Under the pieces are notes generated by a model that was given only the letters and a program-made list of their open reading frames with translations, did not search any database and was not told where the DNA came from. A stretch of DNA of 64,000 nt from Erigeron canadensis. Lineage: Eukaryota; Streptophyta; Magnoliopsida; Asterales; Asteraceae. Shown here one piece after another: positions 35,691 through 45,754 of the stretch (position 1 is the first letter of the stretch; the number at the start of each line of letters is the position of its first letter). The stretch spans positions 43,284,275 through 43,348,274 of the forward strand of contig NC_057764.1 of the NCBI RefSeq assembly GCF_010389155.1, given 5' to 3'. Position numbers and translations under genes: made by a program.

Positions 35691-36371
35691 CCGGAAACAA
35701 CGGGCCATGACAGGTGGTCCGAGATGTCTTAATACATGATACGCATGGAATTTAATGAAATTAAATTACACACTCACCAAAACGTTCATCAACATTGTCC
35801 TAATTCCTATGTGCCAACTCCCTTTCCCTGTTTTCACTTTTATGGCCCTCAAATATAAAAAAATGAAGTAATATCCATTTTTTATTATTATTTTTAAAGG
35901 ATAAAAAAATGCATTATTATTGACTGAATGACTGCTCTCAAGTAATATATGTATCATTTTTTCTTTTGTTTTGAAAGATTTATGATGATCGTTCATTATT
36001 AGTTTATATAATTAGCTGTAAAAATTATACATTGTGGTACATTAATCAAAAATCTAATTACGAATATTACCTACCATAAAAAAGGGTAAAGGAGAATACT
36101 CTGTTTCCGAGATCATATTGGATCTCCATTATCTCATCTCGTAAAAATTATCGTGTTGGTAAATTACTTTTACTTAATAGTCAGATGATTTGGGCATCCT
36201 CAAGTTAGGATTAAACTCGCATCTCTCAACTTCACACGTGAATCCAAACTGCATTGGTAAGATGTACTACTCCATTTATTGATGAATTTATACGGTAATC
36301 TTTTGCCTTTAATGGCTAAATTAGATCACTAGTAGATTACTAGAGTATTATCGTTTGTTATCAGTAGTATA

Positions 36372-37240
36372 GAGCAAGGGTTATTTAAGAACTCACAAAT
36401 AAAAAAAACTCAAGAACAAATGTGAGCCACATATTTCTTCTACCTTTCTCTCTCTTTAATAAAATAAAAAAATTCATCCAAATTATTCAAAATGTTTTAT
36501 CTTACAAACCGTAAATCGTTAGATGAAATAAAAACTATGAGTAGTCTTAAAATTTCGTCCTCTTTCATTAGAGATGCAATTCAATATACCTTTGACGACT
36601 TTTTAATTTTCGTTTTTTTGTCCCTTCTATTTGTGTACTTACACGTGTAAGATCTTTGTTTTCACATTTAAATTAGTAAATAACGATATGCACACAACAA
36701 TGAAGGTTAAAGGCGGAGTCTGTCAATCAATGGTGGAGCCATGGTGGCCAAGGGCGAAGCCCGTCAGTCCATGGCAGAGCCATAGCGGCTATGGGAGGAG
36801 TCCGTTAGGTAAATTACCCATCACCGATCTCTCACTATGACCTATCACCTTATATGACCTATCACATGCACTATGACTTATCACCCTCAATGACCTATCA
36901 CCCCCACCAGCTACCCTTTATGAATATCCTTAAAAGCGAAGCACGTTTTGAATCACATTTTTCATTCAACTTACACATGTGCAGGTTATGTGTAAGTATC
37001 AAAAATAAAATGAAAATTAAAAAGTCGTCAAAAGTATATCGAACAACATCCCTAATGAAAGAGGACGAAATTTTAAGACTACATATACTTTTTATTTCAT
37101 CTAACGATTTACAGTTTATGAGATAAAATATTTTAAATAATTTGGATGAATTTTTTTATTTAATTGAATAGAGAAAGGTATAAAAAATATGTGACTCACA
37201 TTTGTTTATGAATTCCTTTTTATTTGTGAGTTATCACCCC
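36372..37240. mobile_element. Long-terminal-inverted-repeat element, MULE-like
   Basis: Arms of roughly 280 bases (about 36,385-36,680 and 36,960-37,235) pair throughout: AACTCACAAATAAAAA, GTAAATCGTTAGATGAAATA and AAATTTCGTCCTCTTTCATT have inverted partners. Flanks AGTAGTATA and AGTAATATA match 8 of 9. Between the arms lies a GC-richer insert with two kinds of internal repeat: a roughly 42-base unit (GGAGTCTGTCAATC, GGAGCCATGG) and the 14-base TATGACCTATCACC repeated at 36,836-36,905. Long arms and a foreign-looking insert fit a Mutator-like element. Confidence 0.75.
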
Positions 37241-37629
37241 AGTAATATAAGCGTATCATAAAATAAAAAGAATCTCATTGCTAGCCCAACATAAAATATC
37301 TTATTTCTATTGTATCTTGAGACTTGAAACCATAATCAATCTATCTAATATCTAACTCAAAATAGTTTAGTTTAAACTTTCAGGTTTTCGTAATTTGTGT
37401 ACATGGAACACAAACTAGGACACAATCAGCTAAAATTTCTTTTAACTAGATATAAAAAGTGCATATTTATTATTTATATAAAATTGATTAATTTCGTATG
37501 TGAAAAATACACAATTATTATTCATCTATCTTAATATAACTAAAAGAGGGGTTGGGGGTACACTTAACACCCTTAATTTTTTTTCTTTAGCCTAATTCTC
37601 AATCCTTATTAATTCTCTAATTTTTTTAA

Positions 37630-37910
37630 TATTAATCTAATTTAATTTACACTTTTTGGTTTTCCATCATCAATTTATACTTTAACCCAATCTAAAACAA
37701 TTAATTTACACTTTTAACACAATTTATAAATAATTAACTTACAATTTTGATTTTCAATCACCAATTTACACTTTAACCCAATTTAAAAATAATTAATTAT
37801 ACTTTTTGGGTTTTCATCACCAAATTACACTTAAAAATAATTAATTTACACTTTTGGTTTTCCATCACCAATTTACAAATTTACCCAATTTAAAAATAAT
37901 TAATTTAAAA
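37630..37910. repeat. Imperfect tandem repeat, about 60-base unit
   Basis: Units share TTAATTTACACTTTTGG, TTTTCCATCACCAATTTACA and TTTAACCCAATTTAAAAATA. About five degraded copies lie just upstream of the RPA-like exon. Confidence 0.7.
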
Positions 37911-38057
37911 GAAGCTACGATCAACTACAAAAGAGTTTTTCTTTTTTATATACTTTGCACATAATTAATCATTATTATTATTTTTTAACATTGAATTCTT
38001 ATGTTATTGTTATTATTATTATTTTTAATTTAGTTTGTTGTCCATTATAGGTTCGTT

Positions 38058-38231
38058 ATGGCTGTTTCTTCAACAACAAAAAATATGACCACATTAGTTC
38101 ATCTTAAAGATCTTAAGCCAACACATGTTAATCATCATTTACGACTCTGTGTTGTGCATTTATGGATTGTTTCGAAGTGGAACAACCCGCAGAAAATCAT
38201 AACGTTTGAGATGGTCTTTGTTAATGAATTG
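38058..38231 (+). CDS. Replication protein A 70 kDa-like, orphan first exon
   Basis: The exon gives 58 codons starting MAVSSTTKNMTTLVHLKDLK and ending with a GTATGT donor in phase 0. The pattern L.DLKP....H.LRL.VV..W...KWNNP matches the first OB-fold (DUF223-type) of plant RPA1-like proteins, many of which are spread by Helitrons or exist as short copies. RPA1 binds single-stranded DNA in replication and repair. I could find no matching second exon in the following 2 kb, so it is probably a captured or truncated fragment. A TATAG acceptor-like sequence just upstream (GGTTCGTT before ATG) suggests the true start could be spliced to an earlier leader. Confidence 0.5.
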
Positions 38232-40069
38232 GTATGTATTTTTCAAATTATATAGTTTACACTTTTAGAATATAAGAAACTGTAAATTTTTTTATTTAAC
38301 TAAAGTTGAAAAAAAATGGTAAACTGGAATCAATGTTTATATGGAGTTAAATTTCGTATGTTTCTTCTTTAGCTTTTGTATTGATTAAGTTGTGATATAT
38401 CACTTAACTAATCTAAATACTATATACTAACTTTTGTATTTATAACCTATATTAACTCTTAGGATTTACCATTATATCTTTGTTATAACCTTTTAGATAT
38501 AAAGTCTAAATTTGCTATGAGTAGGGTTCTGATTACTTTAAGATATTGCCTTTGATTATTTTGATATCGTTTTGAAAGTAACTCATTAATGGCGTATACT
38601 TAAGATTCACGATTATATCTTTCTATAAACTTTTAGATAAAAAGTCGAATTTTGCTATGAGTAAGATTATGATTACTTTAATATATCGACTATGATTATT
38701 TTGAATCTGTTTTGAAACTAGCTCATTAATGGTGTAACTTTTTAGCCGATGTTATTATATTAGGGGAAGTAGCTACATATTGAGATGGTGTTGAATGTTT
38801 TAATATGATTATTTAGCATGATGGAACAATTCATCAATTTAGTTTGTGTATGACAGATATATTTCGGATCTTATGAAAAACATGATATCAATTTTAAATA
38901 ATACCTTTAGTTAAAACCCTTCACGTTATGTTTAGGATTTAACACAACAAGAGATGACTTTGCAAGGTTTTTGGCTCAAATTTTTAATTTATCAAGAATT
39001 TGTTTCCCTATCTTTCTTGCATTAACCGATAAAATCATTTGATCCACGTTTGGAATGTCTTTGGTTGGGTTCCTTTTTTATCCTGAATAATTTTCCTGGA
39101 TCTGTATGCAAATATGTTTATTCGATTCTTATGGTTAATTTGTTTGAAGTTTATTTTTTAAAATTAGATTAAATACATAGAAACACACTAAGAGAACTTA
39201 CCAGTTTTCTATGGGTTTTTTTTTTGCTATTTGTATGGCTCGGTCAATGGTGAATGAGCGAAAAATTTTACGTGTATTTTGACCGATGGAGTGGCTATTC
39301 AGCTACCAAATATCCAAGTTGATTTCGGTATATCTATTTAATATATTTGAATTCCAATTTTTTAGCTTTGATTAATATATTTTAAGACTACCCGTCCATT
39401 GAACGGGCCTGAACACTACTTCATATATATAATAAATCAAATTTTTTTGACGAAACATAAGTTTACAACCCGAACCATTAACTCATGACCTGAACCATAG
39501 ATTTACAATCTGCCATATATTTGGCCTCTAAATTTCGTCTGTTTTTTTGAGAGCTCTAGCTAGAACCTTAGAAACATAAATACACCTCTATAATAGATTT
39601 ACGGCCCTTGCAAATTCGGTTTGATTTGCATTCTTTTCTTCACTTTATCTTATAACCGAACTTTTGTAGCACCTGATGATTTTCTTGTAAACTTCATTTG
39701 AGTCCACTTCAAGCTCGATTTGGCATCTCCATTTCACTTGTAGGCATTCCTAAATCAATTTTTGACCACAAAAGCTCCGTTTGTAGCTCAAGTTTCACTA
39801 AGTTCACATAATGTACGTGTCCACAAAATACTTATGCAAGTACTAAGTCACCAAAATACATGTAATTAATCAACTTAAAATGCAACCATATTAATTAAAG
39901 ATATTAATTTTAACGTACACTATAATGTAAAAACATGTTGAAAGAACGAGGAAAAATTTTTCATCAATTTATTTTCCATTGGTTTATAGCTTGCTTTTGT
40001 AGTTTACATTTAAAAAACCTTAACCACAAATTAAAACACTGGTTCATCAAACGCTACAACCATTAAAAA
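38232..40069. other. Gene-free stretch downstream of the RPA-like exon
   Basis: No further exon of the RPA-like gene can be supported. At 39,387-39,410 a hairpin CCCGTCCATTGAACGGG resembles a Helitron 3' stem but lacks a CTRR end. Confidence 0.4.
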
Positions 40070-40105
40070 CTAGATTAATACCCGATCGGTGACCGGGTAA
40101 AAAGA
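40070..40105 (-). mobile_element. Helitron 3' terminus
   Basis: On the minus strand a hairpin CCCGGTCACCGATCGGG is followed by TATTAAT and CTAG before a host T. The body should extend to higher coordinates. A possible start near 41,675 (TCTCTAGCTTTTGATTGG) lacks the preceding A, so the 5' end stays unresolved. Confidence 0.5.
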
Positions 40106-40534
40106 TAAATTGATATATAAACAGATCGGTTAAAAAGATAAATTGATATATGCATCATACATTGCAAAAAATGCACGTCAAATTATTAGAAAACGTATTG
40201 TGAAAGAGAGAAAGAAAAAAAGCATATAGTTTGATTGTAAAGATTGTTCTGTTGATATTTTTATGAGTCTTATGATATTAGTATTTTTTTATTTTATTTT
40301 TTGCATGTTTATTGATATATGAAGTTTAATATGATAGATTGAATATAAAGTTCAGATAAAATTTTACACACGTGTAATTTTGGGTATATCATGTTAAGGT
40401 TGTCAATAGTCAATCTAACTCGATATTTATTTTGAAGAAAAACAGTTTTAGGTCAAGTATCTCAACCTGCCAACCCAACAATTTGATTTTTTTAAGGTTA
40501 GTTCGGGTTGGCTCCTTTGGTTGTCAGGTCCACC

Positions 40535-40831
40535 TAGTGGTGTATAAAAACGGTTTTTTACTCAATTCGACCCGGTTTTTTGGTCAATGAGGCCAAAACC
40601 GGATTTGACCCAACCCAACCCGGTTTGATACCGATTTTTGGCCAAACTTTGACTGGGTATTGACCAGGTTTTACCAATTTTTTTTACCAAAACTCATGCC
40701 AGACCCGATCGCAACCGGATATAAAAACGAAAACCCAAACCGGTTAGTAATCGTCGGGTTGGGTCAGACCCGGTTGTAGACCAGTTTTGGGTTCAGGTTC
40801 GGGTTTCAACCCGGATTTTTGTACACCTCTA
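40535..40831. mobile_element. hAT-type MITE, 297 bases
   Basis: It starts TAGTGGTGTATAAAAACGG; its right end, complemented, starts TAGAGGTGTACAAAAATCC. Flanks GGTCCACC and GGTCCACT match 7 of 8. The interior is full of ACCCGGTT-type repeats. Termini and duplication size fit hAT. Confidence 0.85.
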
Positions 40832-42304
40832 GGTCCACTCCCAACTTGAAATATTTTTATATTAATTTGTTTATAATTAATACTGATCCGTTTGACAAAA
40901 AATCACACATTTGACATTTCAACCCGTCAACCAATTTGTCTAGAAAACAACTAATTTGACTAAATTGATCCAATAACAACCCATTTAACCTAATAACCCA
41001 CAAACCTACAGGTTGTCGCAAGTTGGGTCTTGGTTGTAATTTATGATATGAAACTTTAGTGGGTCTGATTAAGGTTAAAGATTTATAACCTGTCATCCCA
41101 ATTGGGGTGGTTCTAACTGACAAACGTATATCATATATAAAACTTTCTATGAATCTTTATGTAGGCTAAAAAAAACTCTTATTGTTAAAAAAATTTAATT
41201 ATAAATTTGAGAAAAATTATACACCATAAATAGTTATAATTCTTGCATGAACAATAATGGTGGAGTACATAATCCCACTTCTTTTAAACGAACTTTAAAA
41301 AATCACATGTTTAAAAATATATAGTAATAATGTTGATAAGCTACTATTTCTCATTATGTTTCACAATTGTGTTCTAGTTATATAGACTACATTCAATTTA
41401 CTAACCCATATATTAATTTGGTTTTTATTATGTTCAAATTAAATTAAAAATAAATAAAAACTATTATACTCCGTATTTTTTTTAAATAATTTGTTTGTAT
41501 CTAGTATTAAGCATCTTCTTTAAATTCCAAATATAATTACTAATATATTTGTTTTATATTTAACTTCACTAATGAAAAGATTCTTCTTAAATAAATTTTA
41601 GATCATTTCCAAAAATAGACTCAACCAATCAAAACACAAAAAAAATAAAACCATCAGCCAATCAAAAGCTAGAGAATTAATTCAATCTTTTTTTTCTCTC
41701 AACTCTACCGACAATATATATATAATATGTAAAATAAACTTAATTTTATGAATTCTATCTCATAAGTCATAAGTATACACATTCACATGAATCATGATAT
41801 AGCAAAACATAAGTACATAAACTTTTTTGATGGTAAATTAAATAAGACAGTAATAATTGAAAGATAGATAGAGTACGTACGTGATGCATATTATTGAGTG
41901 AGTGAGTGAGTGGATGGTCGTTTTCATTGGATGAAAGCCATAAACCCTACAACTATATATCATCTCTATTGTCTATTTCATGCTTATCAGCTCCTCTAAC
42001 TTTGCAAAATATCATCATTTGGATATATGGCATAACTAATATATAATGTCACGTTATCATGTTCCCATTTTTGGACCACTTGAATGTTTCGTCTTTGTTT
42101 ACTTTTACGCAATACATAAAATGAGTACTTTCTGTTCTTAGCTAATTTGATTTCATTTCAGAGTCCGATCATCTATATATTCTTAGATAATTAATTAGTT
42201 GCTGTCACCAAACAAATATCATAAAATAATGTAAAAATTATCAAATCGATCATGAACTAATTAAATCTGATAATATTAGTATAAATTTATTTTATTTTTT
42301 TTGC
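40832..42304. other. Intergenic, no gene seen
   Basis: AT-rich; a short (GAGT)n run occurs at about 41,896-41,912. No coding region is supported. Confidence 0.45.
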
Positions 42305-42863
42305 CCCACTAGGTGCAAATATGAATTTGATTAAACATTGGAAGCCAGTGGTGGACATCTTCAAAACAAGATTGGCACTTTGGAAGGCTAGATCACTATC
42401 CTTTGGTGGTAGGTTGACATTGATAAAATCGGTACTTGGCTCTACTCCTATCTATTATTTTTCATTGTTTAAAGCACCAAAGCATGTTATAGAGTTACTG
42501 GAAAAGTATAGAAAACAGTTCTTGTGGTCGGGAGGGGAAGACAAGTCATAGATTCATTGGGTTAAATGGGAAAGGATGACATCGAAATCAACCGGAGGAT
42601 GGGGAGTCGGGTCCTTACGGGCTTTTAATCTCTCTTTGATTTGTAAATGGTGGTGGAGAGCAAAAGATAAACCCAATGATCTATGGTTCAGAGTTATTTC
42701 AGGAGTACACATTTTAAGAAGATTTGAGTCTTTTTTACCTATTAAGTTGTCTTTAAGTGGGGTGTGGAAAACAATTTGTAGTGGTGATAATGAGCTGTCA
42801 TCGCATGGTCTATCCCTTAGCAATATGTTTGAGTGCCAAGTAGGAAACGAAGGAGAAAAGTAG
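42305..42863 (+). pseudogene. LINE reverse-transcriptase C-terminal fragment
   Basis: The frame reads [40 protein letters not shown] and, after one in-frame TAG at 42,549, the same frame continues WVKWERM...GGWGVGSL and LICKWWWRAKDKPNDLWFRV. This is the segment between the reverse transcriptase and the zinc-binding domain in plant LINEs. It is truncated at both sides and interrupted, so inactive. It covers a different part of the protein from the fragments at 19.2 and 35.3 kb. Confidence 0.85.
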
Positions 42864-42946
42864 CTTTGGAAAGTAGATCAGTCGATCAGGTGTCTTCAGT
42901 ACGGCTTCTATTAGTATAATTTATCGTGAATTACGTACCTTCTTCG

Positions 42947-43040
42947 TTAATCTCTGCAAATCATGCATTAAAAAGTGAGTAATATACTTTTCATTAATCT
43001 CTGCAAATTATGCATTAAAAAGTGAGTAATATACTTGCAG
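42947..43040. repeat. 47-base tandem duplication
   Basis: Two units of TTAATCTCTGCAAATCATGC, then ATTAAAAAGTGAGTAATA. They differ at a few positions. Confidence 0.85.
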
Positions 43041-43059
43041 AATTTTGTCATTCACTGTC

Positions 43060-43547
43060 ATTTCTTCACACTTGTTTTTTCATATCTTTAAAAAGTGTGA
43101 AGAAAGTTGTTAATTTAATCACATTTAAAAGTGTGTAGAAATAATTTACATTTTAAAGTGTGAAGAAGCGATCACAATATTTACACAGTTATAGATGTGG
43201 AAAAAAAATTCACACTTTCAAGTGTGTAAAAATATATCAATTGTTCACACTTAAGAGTGTGAAAGTTAATTTGTAACACTTTTTATCTTCACACATGGAG
43301 GGTGTGAAGAAATCATGTGTTACAAATTGGCTTTTCACACTATTAAGTGTGAAAATATTTGACAATTGATCACACTTTTAAGTGTTAACATTTTTTTTAC
43401 ACACTTATAAGTGTAAATAAATTATAACTTTTGAAATTTATTCACACTTTTAAATATAACTTTTTTATACACATTTTTATATGTGATTAAATTCATAATT
43501 TTTTTCATAATTCGAGTGTGAACCAATGAATTTTTTTTTTAATAGTG
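43060..43547. mobile_element. CACTA-like element remnant with TTCACACTT subterminal repeats
   Basis: Short palindromes of the form TTCACACTTnnAAGTGTGAA recur every 40-60 bases in both orientations. The right end, complemented, begins CACTATTAAAAAAAAA, a CACTA-type start. The left end is not clear. A further CACTACAACAAAAGTTAC terminus occurs separately at 43,711. Confidence 0.55.
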
Positions 43548-43916
43548 GTTCTACATGTTTCTTTTACCATTTTCAATGTAACACACGTAATTTAAGTAGT
43601 GGATGCGTATTTTGTAATTCAAATTTTATGTTTTTTTATTGTGGAGACTTATGTGTTAATACTTAATACTATACGTACTCTCCTGTAGTCCTGTTTTAAC
43701 TTAAGTATCCACTACAACAAAAGTTACAAAAATTTATGAACTTTTTGTAGTTCATTGAGCTATTTAAGAAATTAAAAACATTAACTACTGTAACTTTTTT
43801 AAATGTAAGTATTAAAGAGGACTCATGTGACAAACTAAAGAGGAATCGATGAGCTCACCATAGACCCATAGGGAGAGGAAGCCATATACATGTAATTTTA
43901 TAACGAATGATAATAA

Positions 43917-44110
43917 GGCTATTTTCAATGGGGTGTTTTGGGTGCCCTTGGATATCCTTTGCCGTTAAAACTTGTCTACAACTAAGGATTTTTCGAAGAA
44001 TGTCCTTACCTAAGAGAACCTAATATATTTTTTGTTTTTATTTAGAGGTAATATATTTTCGTTTTTAGTTGAAGCTCAAAGTTAGACATACTTAGCATTG
44101 GAGATAAGGC
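43917..44110. mobile_element. Tourist/Harbinger-type MITE (copy 1)
   Basis: Ends GGCTATTTTCAATGG and CATTGGAGATAAGGC-like (inverted) are flanked by TAA on both sides (43,914-43,916 and 44,111-44,113). The interior shares GGATATCCTTTGC with the copy at 63,373-63,646, which lies in the opposite orientation. Confidence 0.8.
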
Positions 44111-44537
44111 TAATTAAGTATATCATTGGGAGGTGAAAATGAGCGCACCACGTACAGTATGTATTTATAATTTATCATGTTTAAGGTAGAAGTAAGGGTT
44201 CTATATATCATGTATTGTAAGAACATTTTTTTTTATTTTTTATTTTTTGTTTTAAATAAAACTTGAAAGCAATCTCTTTACCTTATATAGATATAAAAAT
44301 GTCTTCCATTTCAACCTCCCTTATATATCATTGTGATATTGAGACTCAAAATTCATCCATGCAATATTAATGGGTGTTACTATAACTTACCATGTTTAAG
44401 GTCAGATTGAGTGAATTGGAATTCTAAGCACTTTAACGTGACATACTTGTAATATCCTAATTAACTTCTTTAAAAAAAATCTTACGTTCAAATGGAACTA
44501 GATATAATTTTGAAGGTAGTCAGGAAGTTAGGCCATA

Positions 44538-44732
44538 CATGGGCGGTACTAAAGGGGGGCAAGGGGGTCCAATGGCCCCCTTCCAAATTTAAATTGTCAT
44601 GTATTTTTAAATTTTTCAAAAAATTTTAAAATTTTTTTTATAGATTTTTAACATTTTGCCCCCTTTTAGATTTATTTTTCATAAGTTTTCTAAGTTTGTC
44701 CCTTATAGAATTTTTTTATGGTACCGCCTCTG
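44538..44732. mobile_element. hAT-type MITE, 195 bases
   Basis: Termini CATGGGCGGTACTAAA and CAGAGGCGGTACCATA (right end complemented) are flanked by a perfect 8-base duplication AGGCCATA (44,530-44,537 and 44,733-44,740). The termini resemble those of the 715-base hAT element at 31,953. Confidence 0.9.
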
Positions 44733-45443
44733 AGGCCATATATATACACTAGAGTAAAAAAAATTTAGGAGTACATTTTTCAAATAACTTAAACAAGAAA
44801 ATGCATGCTCAACTATTTAGTCAAATTAAATATCCTAACCCTTGTTTTCCATTTTTGTTTTCCAATAAAATGTGTTCTAATTATAGTTTTCTAAGAATAT
44901 TTTCTAAAAAAAATAGAAAACAATGTTTTCCATTTTTCAATGAAAAATTTGAAAACAACTTTTACTTGTTTTCCATTTTCATTTTCCACTCCCCCCCTTT
45001 TCCTCTCACATTCCTAACATGTTTTCTAGTTGAAACGCGTTTTCAAAATTTTTATTTGTATTTTATAAAATAAAAAGCCTTATCATTTTCTAGAAAATTA
45101 AAAATGAAAAACCATAAAACATTTTCTACAATTAAACAGAGCACAATATTTTCAGGAAAACTAGGAGTAAAAACCTTCATTATAATTCAATTTATGATCA
45201 CAAATCAATATATGATTGAAGCAGAAAAAAAAAAGGTCCAGGCCATCATAACTTTCCATGTGCTCGTAACATGTTGAAAACAACATCACTTCCCTCGCCC
45301 AACGGAACTATATTTGATAGTAGTAAAGACTTTTAAAGCTGCTGTCAATTTGCAATTTTCCCCACAGCTGACTCATTTTCTAATTTCCCTTGCATGTTTA
45401 TAAAATTTGAACACCCACTGCAGTTTCAGACAATCGTAATCAT

Positions 45444-45741
45444 ATATATATATATTTTTTTAAAGGTGAATTTCGCTGAAAACTTCGTGTCGCGATTTAA
45501 CAACGAGAGGTATAGTACGTTATCTTAACCCGATCCGCGCTAGAGAGATCTCTCGAAGTAGAAATAACTATTTCAAATATCCGATGGGGGAAACCCTCTA
45601 CTAATCCGCCCGAAGGTACGACGATTAATAGGAGTAAACCCTGCCCTCATAAAGGGACTTCCTTATATCCTCCCCAAGACTTGAACACAAGACCTTAATT
45701 ATGGGTATGGTCTTTCAACCATTGAGCTAATGCTCAAGGAT
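45444..45741 (-). mobile_element. tRNA-derived SINE with 13-base target duplication
   Basis: On the minus strand the 5' end shows TTGAGCATTAGCTCAATGG (A box) and GTGTTCAAGTCTTGGGG (B box). The 3' end is an AT-rich tail. CAATCGTAATCAT flanks both sides (45,431-45,443 and 45,742-45,754). A long duplication and a pol III promoter identify a retroposed SINE of about 300 bases. Confidence 0.88.
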
Positions 45742-45754
45742 CAATCGTAATCAT

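Noticed and set aside
36170..36265. Weak A/B-box-like sequence on the minus strand
   Set aside because: Both boxes are too degenerate to call a SINE.
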